From Nitzschia sp. DOCU1 (Eukaryota > Bacillariophyta > Bacillariophyceae > Bacillariales > Bacillariaceae), in NCBI GenBank assembly GCA_951394045.1, contig OX595986.1:4183534-4247533 (forward strand): a DNA stretch of 64,000 bases, in the 5' to 3' direction. Position 1 is the stretch's first letter. Each line of letters opens with the position of its first letter. This document shows, piece by piece, positions 1-13,700 of this stretch. The position numbers and the translations under genes were made by a program. Below the pieces are notes generated by a model that saw only the letters and a list, made by a program, of their open reading frames with translations, made no database searches and was not told the origin of the DNA.

Positions 1-453
1 TAGCCACCAATTGGTAGCAGCGGCCATGGTGGTGGCGTCATTGTCCATGCCTTTGCAGCAGTAGTAATGCAGCAGCCCAGAAGTTGATTGTCACATTTGT
101 GAAAATAAAGGAACAACCGCCAATTAAGCAGTGCTGCTGGCGGTGGTGGTTTGGCCAGAAAAATAGCAATGCACAATTTTCCAACCATTCTTCTTCGACC
201 TGGCAATGAGGATTTGCCAATGTCGCAATTATCTTGTTCTTATCTTCCATTCTTCGTCGATGTCCCGACAATGAAAAGTGCTGACATCGCATTGTAGCAT
301 GTGAAGGCAAGGGCCTTCCAATGATCCATTTAAAATCGCTGGTTGCTCAAATGTAGCTCTTCCATGGTAGTCTGTATGTCCTTATGCTGGCAGGTAGAGC
401 CCTGAATGCACCTTAGATGGGACGGGTTGTTCAGCAATGAAGCAATGACTTCG

Positions 454-480
454 TTTGTTGTTGTTGTTGTTGTTGTTGCC
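454..480. repeat. GTT/TTG trinucleotide microsatellite in each monomer (first copy shown)
   Basis: This is a short run of TTG triplets within the satellite monomer. It is the only place where I saw a length difference between copies: the second copy (run ending at 2100) has one additional triplet, which explains its 1620-bp length. Confidence 0.9.
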
Positions 481-592
481 ATGATGCTGCCACTACTTGT
501 GATGGTGGTGGTCGTCGTTTCGCCGCGGTCTCCCAATGCTGGGTGACCGGTCGTATTGGTCATATCCCTTCAGTCATGAGTGTTGAGTCTTA

Positions 593-660
593 TTATACAC
601 GTTCGTTCCCATGTGTATAAAATTCCGACTCACTTTAAGGACTGTCGGAATCGTATACAC
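593..660. repeat. Nested palindromes in each satellite monomer (first copy shown)
   Basis: TTATACAC at 593-600 and GTGTATAA at 613-620 form a perfect 8-bp inverted repeat with a 12-nt spacer. ATTCCGAC at 622-629 and GTCGGAAT at 644-651 form a second one around a 14-nt loop. GTGTATA (613-619) can also pair with TATACAC (654-660), giving a 15-bp stem interrupted by one 2x2 internal loop. The structure recurs in every monomer at the same offset, and the array's right edge falls in its loop. Its function is unknown. Confidence 0.85.
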
Positions 661-840
661 GACTTCATTAGTCATACAAGTCCATTATACAGAAAGTGTA
701 TATTTTTCCGCACTACCCGGCAGTAGTATGCCACGTTATTTGCACGGTGGGATGGCGCTACCGTGGGTATGTTCGGAAATTTATACATCAATTTGTCCGA
801 GCTGTATAATTTTCTGCCCCCACACGAGTAGCAATCGATC

Positions 841-865
841 GGTACGAGTAGCAGTCGATCGTACC
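841..865. repeat. Inverted repeat GGTACGA/TCGTACC in each monomer (first copy shown)
   Basis: GGTACGA (841-847) and TCGTACC (859-865) are perfect complements with an 11-nt spacer. They overlap an imperfect direct repeat (GAGTAGCA then ATCGATCGGTAC, followed by GAGTAGCA then GTCGATCGTAC). It recurs once per monomer. Confidence 0.75.
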
Positions 866-1523
866 TGTCGACTTGTTTGACCAATGCAGTTGTTTAGGGA
901 TCATCAACTCTATTGTAAGTCTGCACTTGGATGGCGACAATGAAACCGAGCTCTGTGCTTCTTGCACCCATTGTCAATTTTGCGTCAGGTTGCCGCCAAG
1001 GTGCCTGCAAAAAACAAATAGGACAGTAGGCGTCTCTCATAGTAGGAGTCGTCGACAACATCATATTTGGTGCCCCCTCGTGCTAAAGTAGGGCTATACC
1101 AGTATTGAATGGATTATTTAAACCAACTTTTGTCTGCTAGGGATCATAATACTACTACGGTTTCATGCTGCTAGAACGAGATGACACTACTGTTAGCAGT
1201 ACTAATACTACCCCGAAGGCGGCGGTGCTCAAACAAATGCAGCAGAAGCACGTGTCCAACTATCAATTTGGTGGTAATATACTAGTAGAGTTAAAGCAAT
1301 ATAGGGCAAGCACTACTGCCAGTAGTAGTATTGCAACTGGCTACTCACCAGCAATAGCAGAGTAGGTGTCGTGCTACTAGTTGTGATTGCTTGTCAATTG
1401 ATAGCAGTGCCAGTCACTCTGTGAGAGCATGAAATACTAAGAATTTGCCCCATGTACTATCGGTTTGCCAGCAGCAACCACAGGGTTGTCGTGGTCGTCC
1501 ACAACTTTACAGAAGTAGCAATG

Positions 1524-1736
1524 GAAGTTGATTGTCGCCATTGTGGAAATAAAGAACCGACCGATGATTTGAAAGTAGCCCTGGCTGCGGTGGTAGCCTA
1601 GTAGTGGCAGCTTGATGTAGCCACCAATTGGTAGCAGCGGCCATGGTGGTGGCGTCATTGTCCATGCCTTTGCAGCAGTAGTAATGCAGCAGCCCAGAAG
1701 TTGATTGTCACATTTGTGAAAATAAAGGAACAACCG
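1524..1736. repeat. Degenerate internal duplication within the satellite monomer
   Basis: The segment at 1524-1561 (starting GAAGTTGATTGTCGCC) resembles the segment starting at 1697 (GAAGTTGATTGTCACA). Both continue through an AAATAAAG-like stretch into an ACCG-like stretch, and both are followed by a GCTGCGGTGG-like stretch. The two starts are 173 bp apart. This suggests the monomer itself arose partly by an older, diverged duplication. Confidence 0.6.
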
Positions 1737-4700
1737 CCAATTAAGCAGTGCTGCTGGCGGTGGTGGTTTGGCCAGAAAAATAGCAATGCACAATTTTCCA
1801 ACCATTCTTCTTCGACCTGGCAATGAGGATTTGCCAATGTCGCAATTATCTTGTTCTTATCTTCCATTCTTCGTCGATGTCCCGACAATGAAAAGTGCTG
1901 ACATCGCATTGTAGCATGTGAAGGCAAGGGCCTTCCAATGATCCATTTAAAATCGCTGGTTGCTCAAATGTAGCTCTTCCATGGTAGTCTGTATGTCCTT
2001 ATGCTGGCAGGTAGAGCCCTGAATGCACCTTAGATGGGACGGGTTGTTCAGCAATGAAGCAATGACTTCGTTTGTTGTTGTTGTTGTTGTTGTTGTTGCC
2101 ATGATGCTGCCACTACTTGTGATGGTGGTGGTCGTCGTTTCGCCGCGGTCTCCCAATGCTGGGTGACCGGTCGTATTGGTCATATCCCTTCAGTCATGAG
2201 TGTTGAGTCTTATTATACACGTTCGTTCCCATGTGTATAAAATTCCGACTCACTTTAAGGACTGTCGGAATCGTATACACGACTTCATTAGTCATACAAG
2301 TCCATTATACAGAAAGTGTATATTTTTCCGCACTACCCGGCAGTAGTATGCCACGTTATTTGCACGGTGGGATGGCGCTACCGTGGGTATGTTCGGAAAT
2401 TTATACATCAATTTGTCCGAGCTGTATAATTTTCTGCCCCCACACGAGTAGCAATCGATCGGTACGAGTAGCAGTCGATCGTACCTGTCGACTTGTTTGA
2501 CCAATGCAGTTGTTTAGGGATCATCAACTCTATTGTAAGTCTGCACTTGGATGGCGACAATGAAACCGAGCTCTGTGCTTCTTGCACCCATTGTCAATTT
2601 TGCGTCAGGTTGCCGCCAAGGTGCCTGCAAAAAACAAATAGGACAGTAGGCGTCTCTCATAGTAGGAGTCGTCGACAACATCATATTTGGTGCCCCCTCG
2701 TGCTAAAGTAGGGCTATACCAGTATTGAATGGATTATTTAAACCAACTTTTGTCTGCTAGGGATCATAATACTACTACGGTTTCATGCTGCTAGAACGAG
2801 ATGACACTACTGTTAGCAGTACTAATACTACCCCGAAGGCGGCGGTGCTCAAACAAATGCAGCAGAAGCACGTGTCCAACTATCAATTTGGTGGTAATAT
2901 ACTAGTAGAGTTAAAGCAATATAGGGCAAGCACTACTGCCAGTAGTAGTATTGCAACTGGCTACTCACCAGCAATAGCAGAGTAGGTGTCGTGCTACTAG
3001 TTGTGATTGCTTGTCAATTGATAGCAGTGCCAGTCACTCTGTGAGAGCATGAAATACTAAGAATTTGCCCCATGTACTATCGGTTTGCCAGCAGCAACCA
3101 CAGGGTTGTCGTGGTCGTCCACAACTTTACAGAAGTAGCAATGGAAGTTGATTGTCGCCATTGTGGAAATAAAGAACCGACCGATGATTTGAAAGTAGCC
3201 CTGGCTGCGGTGGTAGCCTAGTAGTGGCAGCTTGATGTAGCCACCAATTGGTAGCAGCGGCCATGGTGGTGGCGTCATTGTCCATGCCTTTGCAGCAGTA
3301 GTAATGCAGCAGCCCAGAAGTTGATTGTCACATTTGTGAAAATAAAGGAACAACCGCCAATTAAGCAGTGCTGCTGGCGGTGGTGGTTTGGCCAGAAAAA
3401 TAGCAATGCACAATTTTCCAACCATTCTTCTTCGACCTGGCAATGAGGATTTGCCAATGTCGCAATTATCTTGTTCTTATCTTCCATTCTTCGTCGATGT
3501 CCCGACAATGAAAAGTGCTGACATCGCATTGTAGCATGTGAAGGCAAGGGCCTTCCAATGATCCATTTAAAATCGCTGGTTGCTCAAATGTAGCTCTTCC
3601 ATGGTAGTCTGTATGTCCTTATGCTGGCAGGTAGAGCCCTGAATGCACCTTAGATGGGACGGGTTGTTCAGCAATGAAGCAATGACTTCGTTTGTTGTTG
3701 TTGTTGTTGTTGTTGCCATGATGCTGCCACTACTTGTGATGGTGGTGGTCGTCGTTTCGCCGCGGTCTCCCAATGCTGGGTGACCGGTCGTATTGGTCAT
3801 ATCCCTTCAGTCATGAGTGTTGAGTCTTATTATACACGTTCGTTCCCATGTGTATAAAATTCCGACTCACTTTAAGGACTGTCGGAATCGTATACACGAC
3901 TTCATTAGTCATACAAGTCCATTATACAGAAAGTGTATATTTTTCCGCACTACCCGGCAGTAGTATGCCACGTTATTTGCACGGTGGGATGGCGCTACCG
4001 TGGGTATGTTCGGAAATTTATACATCAATTTGTCCGAGCTGTATAATTTTCTGCCCCCACACGAGTAGCAATCGATCGGTACGAGTAGCAGTCGATCGTA
4101 CCTGTCGACTTGTTTGACCAATGCAGTTGTTTAGGGATCATCAACTCTATTGTAAGTCTGCACTTGGATGGCGACAATGAAACCGAGCTCTGTGCTTCTT
4201 GCACCCATTGTCAATTTTGCGTCAGGTTGCCGCCAAGGTGCCTGCAAAAAACAAATAGGACAGTAGGCGTCTCTCATAGTAGGAGTCGTCGACAACATCA
4301 TATTTGGTGCCCCCTCGTGCTAAAGTAGGGCTATACCAGTATTGAATGGATTATTTAAACCAACTTTTGTCTGCTAGGGATCATAATACTACTACGGTTT
4401 CATGCTGCTAGAACGAGATGACACTACTGTTAGCAGTACTAATACTACCCCGAAGGCGGCGGTGCTCAAACAAATGCAGCAGAAGCACGTGTCCAACTAT
4501 CAATTTGGTGGTAATATACTAGTAGAGTTAAAGCAATATAGGGCAAGCACTACTGCCAGTAGTAGTATTGCAACTGGCTACTCACCAGCAATAGCAGAGT
4601 AGGTGTCGTGCTACTAGTTGTGATTGCTTGTCAATTGATAGCAGTGCCAGTCACTCTGTGAGAGCATGAAATACTAAGAATTTGCCCCATGTACTATCGG

Positions 4701-7700
4701 TTTGCCAGCAGCAACCACAGGGTTGTCGTGGTCGTCCACAACTTTACAGAAGTAGCAATGGAAGTTGATTGTCGCCATTGTGGAAATAAAGAACCGACCG
4801 ATGATTTGAAAGTAGCCCTGGCTGCGGTGGTAGCCTAGTAGTGGCAGCTTGATGTAGCCACCAATTGGTAGCAGCGGCCATGGTGGTGGCGTCATTGTCC
4901 ATGCCTTTGCAGCAGTAGTAATGCAGCAGCCCAGAAGTTGATTGTCACATTTGTGAAAATAAAGGAACAACCGCCAATTAAGCAGTGCTGCTGGCGGTGG
5001 TGGTTTGGCCAGAAAAATAGCAATGCACAATTTTCCAACCATTCTTCTTCGACCTGGCAATGAGGATTTGCCAATGTCGCAATTATCTTGTTCTTATCTT
5101 CCATTCTTCGTCGATGTCCCGACAATGAAAAGTGCTGACATCGCATTGTAGCATGTGAAGGCAAGGGCCTTCCAATGATCCATTTAAAATCGCTGGTTGC
5201 TCAAATGTAGCTCTTCCATGGTAGTCTGTATGTCCTTATGCTGGCAGGTAGAGCCCTGAATGCACCTTAGATGGGACGGGTTGTTCAGCAATGAAGCAAT
5301 GACTTCGTTTGTTGTTGTTGTTGTTGTTGTTGCCATGATGCTGCCACTACTTGTGATGGTGGTGGTCGTCGTTTCGCCGCGGTCTCCCAATGCTGGGTGA
5401 CCGGTCGTATTGGTCATATCCCTTCAGTCATGAGTGTTGAGTCTTATTATACACGTTCGTTCCCATGTGTATAAAATTCCGACTCACTTTAAGGACTGTC
5501 GGAATCGTATACACGACTTCATTAGTCATACAAGTCCATTATACAGAAAGTGTATATTTTTCCGCACTACCCGGCAGTAGTATGCCACGTTATTTGCACG
5601 GTGGGATGGCGCTACCGTGGGTATGTTCGGAAATTTATACATCAATTTGTCCGAGCTGTATAATTTTCTGCCCCCACACGAGTAGCAATCGATCGGTACG
5701 AGTAGCAGTCGATCGTACCTGTCGACTTGTTTGACCAATGCAGTTGTTTAGGGATCATCAACTCTATTGTAAGTCTGCACTTGGATGGCGACAATGAAAC
5801 CGAGCTCTGTGCTTCTTGCACCCATTGTCAATTTTGCGTCAGGTTGCCGCCAAGGTGCCTGCAAAAAACAAATAGGACAGTAGGCGTCTCTCATAGTAGG
5901 AGTCGTCGACAACATCATATTTGGTGCCCCCTCGTGCTAAAGTAGGGCTATACCAGTATTGAATGGATTATTTAAACCAACTTTTGTCTGCTAGGGATCA
6001 TAATACTACTACGGTTTCATGCTGCTAGAACGAGATGACACTACTGTTAGCAGTACTAATACTACCCCGAAGGCGGCGGTGCTCAAACAAATGCAGCAGA
6101 AGCACGTGTCCAACTATCAATTTGGTGGTAATATACTAGTAGAGTTAAAGCAATATAGGGCAAGCACTACTGCCAGTAGTAGTATTGCAACTGGCTACTC
6201 ACCAGCAATAGCAGAGTAGGTGTCGTGCTACTAGTTGTGATTGCTTGTCAATTGATAGCAGTGCCAGTCACTCTGTGAGAGCATGAAATACTAAGAATTT
6301 GCCCCATGTACTATCGGTTTGCCAGCAGCAACCACAGGGTTGTCGTGGTCGTCCACAACTTTACAGAAGTAGCAATGGAAGTTGATTGTCGCCATTGTGG
6401 AAATAAAGAACCGACCGATGATTTGAAAGTAGCCCTGGCTGCGGTGGTAGCCTAGTAGTGGCAGCTTGATGTAGCCACCAATTGGTAGCAGCGGCCATGG
6501 TGGTGGCGTCATTGTCCATGCCTTTGCAGCAGTAGTAATGCAGCAGCCCAGAAGTTGATTGTCACATTTGTGAAAATAAAGGAACAACCGCCAATTAAGC
6601 AGTGCTGCTGGCGGTGGTGGTTTGGCCAGAAAAATAGCAATGCACAATTTTCCAACCATTCTTCTTCGACCTGGCAATGAGGATTTGCCAATGTCGCAAT
6701 TATCTTGTTCTTATCTTCCATTCTTCGTCGATGTCCCGACAATGAAAAGTGCTGACATCGCATTGTAGCATGTGAAGGCAAGGGCCTTCCAATGATCCAT
6801 TTAAAATCGCTGGTTGCTCAAATGTAGCTCTTCCATGGTAGTCTGTATGTCCTTATGCTGGCAGGTAGAGCCCTGAATGCACCTTAGATGGGACGGGTTG
6901 TTCAGCAATGAAGCAATGACTTCGTTTGTTGTTGTTGTTGTTGTTGTTGCCATGATGCTGCCACTACTTGTGATGGTGGTGGTCGTCGTTTCGCCGCGGT
7001 CTCCCAATGCTGGGTGACCGGTCGTATTGGTCATATCCCTTCAGTCATGAGTGTTGAGTCTTATTATACACGTTCGTTCCCATGTGTATAAAATTCCGAC
7101 TCACTTTAAGGACTGTCGGAATCGTATACACGACTTCATTAGTCATACAAGTCCATTATACAGAAAGTGTATATTTTTCCGCACTACCCGGCAGTAGTAT
7201 GCCACGTTATTTGCACGGTGGGATGGCGCTACCGTGGGTATGTTCGGAAATTTATACATCAATTTGTCCGAGCTGTATAATTTTCTGCCCCCACACGAGT
7301 AGCAATCGATCGGTACGAGTAGCAGTCGATCGTACCTGTCGACTTGTTTGACCAATGCAGTTGTTTAGGGATCATCAACTCTATTGTAAGTCTGCACTTG
7401 GATGGCGACAATGAAACCGAGCTCTGTGCTTCTTGCACCCATTGTCAATTTTGCGTCAGGTTGCCGCCAAGGTGCCTGCAAAAAACAAATAGGACAGTAG
7501 GCGTCTCTCATAGTAGGAGTCGTCGACAACATCATATTTGGTGCCCCCTCGTGCTAAAGTAGGGCTATACCAGTATTGAATGGATTATTTAAACCAACTT
7601 TTGTCTGCTAGGGATCATAATACTACTACGGTTTCATGCTGCTAGAACGAGATGACACTACTGTTAGCAGTACTAATACTACCCCGAAGGCGGCGGTGCT

Positions 7701-10700
7701 CAAACAAATGCAGCAGAAGCACGTGTCCAACTATCAATTTGGTGGTAATATACTAGTAGAGTTAAAGCAATATAGGGCAAGCACTACTGCCAGTAGTAGT
7801 ATTGCAACTGGCTACTCACCAGCAATAGCAGAGTAGGTGTCGTGCTACTAGTTGTGATTGCTTGTCAATTGATAGCAGTGCCAGTCACTCTGTGAGAGCA
7901 TGAAATACTAAGAATTTGCCCCATGTACTATCGGTTTGCCAGCAGCAACCACAGGGTTGTCGTGGTCGTCCACAACTTTACAGAAGTAGCAATGGAAGTT
8001 GATTGTCGCCATTGTGGAAATAAAGAACCGACCGATGATTTGAAAGTAGCCCTGGCTGCGGTGGTAGCCTAGTAGTGGCAGCTTGATGTAGCCACCAATT
8101 GGTAGCAGCGGCCATGGTGGTGGCGTCATTGTCCATGCCTTTGCAGCAGTAGTAATGCAGCAGCCCAGAAGTTGATTGTCACATTTGTGAAAATAAAGGA
8201 ACAACCGCCAATTAAGCAGTGCTGCTGGCGGTGGTGGTTTGGCCAGAAAAATAGCAATGCACAATTTTCCAACCATTCTTCTTCGACCTGGCAATGAGGA
8301 TTTGCCAATGTCGCAATTATCTTGTTCTTATCTTCCATTCTTCGTCGATGTCCCGACAATGAAAAGTGCTGACATCGCATTGTAGCATGTGAAGGCAAGG
8401 GCCTTCCAATGATCCATTTAAAATCGCTGGTTGCTCAAATGTAGCTCTTCCATGGTAGTCTGTATGTCCTTATGCTGGCAGGTAGAGCCCTGAATGCACC
8501 TTAGATGGGACGGGTTGTTCAGCAATGAAGCAATGACTTCGTTTGTTGTTGTTGTTGTTGTTGTTGCCATGATGCTGCCACTACTTGTGATGGTGGTGGT
8601 CGTCGTTTCGCCGCGGTCTCCCAATGCTGGGTGACCGGTCGTATTGGTCATATCCCTTCAGTCATGAGTGTTGAGTCTTATTATACACGTTCGTTCCCAT
8701 GTGTATAAAATTCCGACTCACTTTAAGGACTGTCGGAATCGTATACACGACTTCATTAGTCATACAAGTCCATTATACAGAAAGTGTATATTTTTCCGCA
8801 CTACCCGGCAGTAGTATGCCACGTTATTTGCACAGTGGGATGGCGCTACCGTGGGTATGTTCGGAAATTTATACATCAATTTGTCCGAGCTGTATAATTT
8901 TCTGCCCCCACACGAGTAGCAATCGATCGGTACGAGTAGCAGTCGATCGTACCTGTCGACTTGTTTGACCAATGCAGTTGTTTAGGGATCATCAACTCTA
9001 TTGTAAGTCTGCACTTGGATGGCGACAATGAAACCGAGCTCTGTGCTTCTTGCACCCATTGTCAATTTTGCGTCAGGTTGCCGCCAAGGTGCCTGCAAAA
9101 AACAAATAGGACAGTAGGCGTCTCTCATAGTAGGAGTCGTCGACAACATCATATTTGGTGCCCCCTCGTGCTAAAGTAGGGCTATACCAGTATTGAATGG
9201 ATTATTTAAACCAACTTTTGTCTGCTAGGGATCATAATACTACTACGGTTTCATGCTGCTAGAACGAGATGACACTACTGTTAGCAGTACTAATACTACC
9301 CCGAAGGCGGCGGTGCTCAAACAAATGCAGCAGAAGCACGTGTCCAACTATCAATTTGGTGGTAATATACTAGTAGAGTTAAAGCAATATAGGGCAAGCA
9401 CTACTGCCAGTAGTAGTATTGCAACTGGCTACTCACCAGCAATAGCAGAGTAGGTGTCGTGCTACTAGTTGTGATTGCTTGTCAATTGATAGCAGTGCCA
9501 GTCACTCTGTGAGAGCATGAAATACTAAGAATTTGCCCCATGTACTATCGGTTTGCCAGCAGCAACCACAGGGTTGTCGTGGTCATCCACAACTTTACAG
9601 AAGTAGCAATGGAAGTTGATTGTCGCCATTGTGGAAATAAAGAACCGACCGATGATTTGAAAGTAGCCCTGGCTGCGGTGGTAGCCTAGTAGTGGCAGCT
9701 TGATGTAGCCACCAATTGGTAGCAGCGGCCATGGTGGTGGCGTCATTGTCCATGCCTTTGCAGCAGTAGTAATGCAGCAGCCCAGAAGTTGATTGTCACA
9801 TTTGTGAAAATAAAGGAACAACCGCCAATTAAGCAGTGCTGCTGGCGGTGGTGGTTTGGCCAGAAAAATAGCAATGCACAATTTTCCAACCATTCTTCTT
9901 CGACCTGGCAATGAGGATTTGCCAATGTCGCAATTATCTTGTTCTTATCTTCCATTCTTCGTCGATGTCCCGACAATGAAAAGTGCTGACATCGCATTGT
10001 AGCATGTGAAGGCAAGGGCCTTCCAATGATCCATTTAAAATCGCTGGTTGCTCAAATGTAGCTCTTCCATGGTAGTCTGTATGTCCTTATGCTGGCAGGT
10101 AGAGCCCTGAATGCACCTTAGATGGGACGGGTTGTTCAGCAATGAAGCAATGACTTCGTTTGTTGTTGTTGTTGTTGTTGTTGCCATGATGCTGCCACTA
10201 CTTGTGATGGTGGTGGTCGTCGTTTCGCCGCGGTCTCCCAATGCTGGGTGACCGGTCGTATTGGTCATATCCCTTCAGTCATGAGTGTTGAGTCTTATTA
10301 TACACGTTCGTTCCCATGTGTATAAAATTCCGACTCACTTTAAGGACTGTCGGAATCGTATACACGACTTCATTAGTCATACAAGTCCATTATACAGAAA
10401 GTGTATATTTTTCCGCACTACCCGGCAGTAGTATGCCACGTTATTTGCACGGTGGGATGGCGCTACCGTGGGTATGTTCGGAAATTTATACATCAATTTG
10501 TCCGAGCTGTATAATTTTCTGCCCCCACACGAGTAGCAATCGATCGGTACGAGTAGCAGTCGATCGTACCTGTCGACTTGTTTGACCAATGCAGTTGTTT
10601 AGGGATCATCAACTCTATTGTAAGTCTGCACTTGGATGGCGACAATGAAACCGAGCTCTGTGCTTCTTGCACCCATTGTCAATTTTGCGTCAGGTTGCCG

Positions 10701-13700
10701 CCAAGGTGCCTGCAAAAAACAAATAGGACAGTAGGCGTCTCTCATAGTAGGAGTCGTCGACAACATCATATTTGGTGCCCCCTCGTGCTAAAGTAGGGCT
10801 ATACCAGTATTGAATGGATTATTTAAACCAACTTTTGTCTGCTAGGGATCATAATACTACTACGGTTTCATGCTGCTAGAACGAGATGACACTACTGTTA
10901 GCAGTACTAATACTACCCCGAAGGCGGCGGTGCTCAAACAAATGCAGCAGAAGCACGTGTCCAACTATCAATTTGGTGGTAATATACTAGTAGAGTTAAA
11001 GCAATATAGGGCAAGCACTACTGCCAGTAGTAGTATTGCAACTGGCTACTCACCAGCAATAGCAGAGTAGGTGTCGTGCTACTAGTTGTGATTGCTTGTC
11101 AATTGATAGCAGTGCCAGTCACTCTGTGAGAGCATGAAATACTAAGAATTTGCCCCATGTACTATCGGTTTGCCAGCAGCAACCACAGGGTTGTCGTGGT
11201 CATCCACAACTTTACAGAAGTAGCAATGGAAGTTGATTGTCGCCATTGTGGAAATAAAGAACCGACCGATGATTTGAAAGTAGCCCTGGCTGCGGTGGTA
11301 GCCTAGTAGTGGCAGCTTGATGTAGCCACCAATTGGTAGCAGCGGCCATGGTGGTGGCGTCATTGTCCATGCCTTTGCAGCAGTAGTAATGCAGCAGCCC
11401 AGAAGTTGATTGTCACATTTGTGAAAATAAAGGAACAACCGCCAATTAAGCAGTGCTGCTGGCGGTGGTGGTTTGGCCAGAAAAATAGCAATGCACAATT
11501 TTCCAACCATTCTTCTTCGACCTGGCAATGAGGATTTGCCAATGTCGCAATTATCTTGTTCTTATCTTCCATTCTTCGTCGATGTCCCGACAATGAAAAG
11601 TGCTGACATCGCATTGTAGCATGTGAAGGCAAGGGCCTTCCAATGATCCATTTAAAATCGCTGGTTGCTCAAATGTAGCTCTTCCATGGTAGTCTGTATG
11701 TCCTTATGCTGGCAGGTAGAGCCCTGAATGCACCTTAGATGGGACGGGTTGTTCAGCAATGAAGCAATGACTTCGTTTGTTGTTGTTGTTGTTGTTGTTG
11801 CCATGATGCTGCCACTACTTGTGATGGTGGTGGTCGTCGTTTCGCCGCGGTCTCCCAATGCTGGGTGACCGGTCGTATTGGTCATATCCCTTCAGTCATG
11901 AGTGTTGAGTCTTATTATACACGTTCGTTCCCATGTGTATAAAATTCCGACTCACTTTAAGGACTGTCGGAATCGTATACACGACTTCATTAGTCATACA
12001 AGTCCATTATACAGAAAGTGTATATTTTTCCGCACTACCCGGCAGTAGTATGCCACGTTATTTGCACGGTGGGATGGCGCTACCGTGGGTATGTTCGGAA
12101 ATTTATACATCAATTTGTCCGAGCTGTATAATTTTCTGCCCCCACACGAGTAGCAATCGATCGGTACGAGTAGCAGTCGATCGTACCTGTCGACTTGTTT
12201 GACCAATGCAGTTGTTTAGGGATCATCAACTCTATTGTAAGTCTGCACTTGGATGGCGACAATGAAACCGAGCTCTGTGCTTCTTGCACCCATTGTCAAT
12301 TTTGCGTCAGGTTGCCGCCAAGGTGCCTGCAAAAAACAAATAGGACAGTAGGCGTCTCTCATAGTAGGAGTCGTCGACAACATCATATTTGGTGCCCCCT
12401 CGTGCTAAAGTAGGGCTATACCAGTATTGAATGGATTATTTAAACCAACTTTTGTCTGCTAGGGATCATAATACTACTACGGTTTCATGCTGCTAGAACG
12501 AGATGACACTACTGTTAGCAGTACTAATACTACCCCGAAGGCGGCGGTGCTCAAACAAATGCAGCAGAAGCACGTGTCCAACTATCAATTTGGTGGTAAT
12601 ATACTAGTAGAGTTAAAGCAATATAGGGCAAGCACTACTGCCAGTAGTAGTATTGCAACTGGCTACTCACCAGCAATAGCAGAGTAGGTGTCGTGCTACT
12701 AGTTGTGATTGCTTGTCAATTGATAGCAGTGCCAGTCACTCTGTGAGAGCATGAAATACTAAGAATTTGCCCCATGTACTATCGGTTTGCCAGCAGCAAC
12801 CACAGGGTTGTCGTGGTCGTCCACAACTTTACAGAAGTAGCAATGGAAGTTGATTGTCGCCATTGTGGAAATAAAGAACCGACCGATGATTTGAAAGTAG
12901 CCCTGGCTGCGGTGGTAGCCTAGTAGTGGCAGCTTGATGTAGCCACCAATTGGTAGCAGCGGCCATGGTGGTGGCGTCATTGTCCATGCCTTTGCAGCAG
13001 TAGTAATGCAGCAGCCCAGAAGTTGATTGTCACATTTGTGAAAATAAAGGAACAACCGCCAATTAAGCAGTGCTGCTGGCGGTGGTGGTTTGGCCAGAAA
13101 AATAGCAATGCACAATTTTCCAACCATTCTTCTTCGACCTGGCAATGAGGATTTGCCAATGTCGCAATTATCTTGTTCTTATCTTCCATTCTTCGTCGAT
13201 GTCCCGACAATGAAAAGTGCTGACATCGCATTGTAGCATGTGAAGGCAAGGGCCTTCCAATGATCCATTTAAAATCGCTGGTTGCTCAAATGTAGCTCTT
13301 CCATGGTAGTCTGTATGTCCTTATGCTGGCAGGTAGAGCCCTGAATGCACCTTAGATGGGACGGGTTGTTCAGCAATGAAGCAATGACTTCGTTTGTTGT
13401 TGTTGTTGTTGTTGTTGCCATGATGCTGCCACTACTTGTGATGGTGGTGGTCGTCGTTTCGCCGCGGTCTCCCAATGCTGGGTGACCGGTCGTATTGGTC
13501 ATATCCCTTCAGTCATGAGTGTTGAGTCTTATTATACACGTTCGTTCCCATGTGTATAAAATTCCGACTCACTTTAAGGACTGTCGGAATCGTATACACG
13601 ACTTCATTAGTCATACAAGTCCATTATACAGAAAGTGTATATTTTTCCGCACTACCCGGCAGTAGTATGCCACGTTATTTGCACGGTGGGATGGCGCTAC

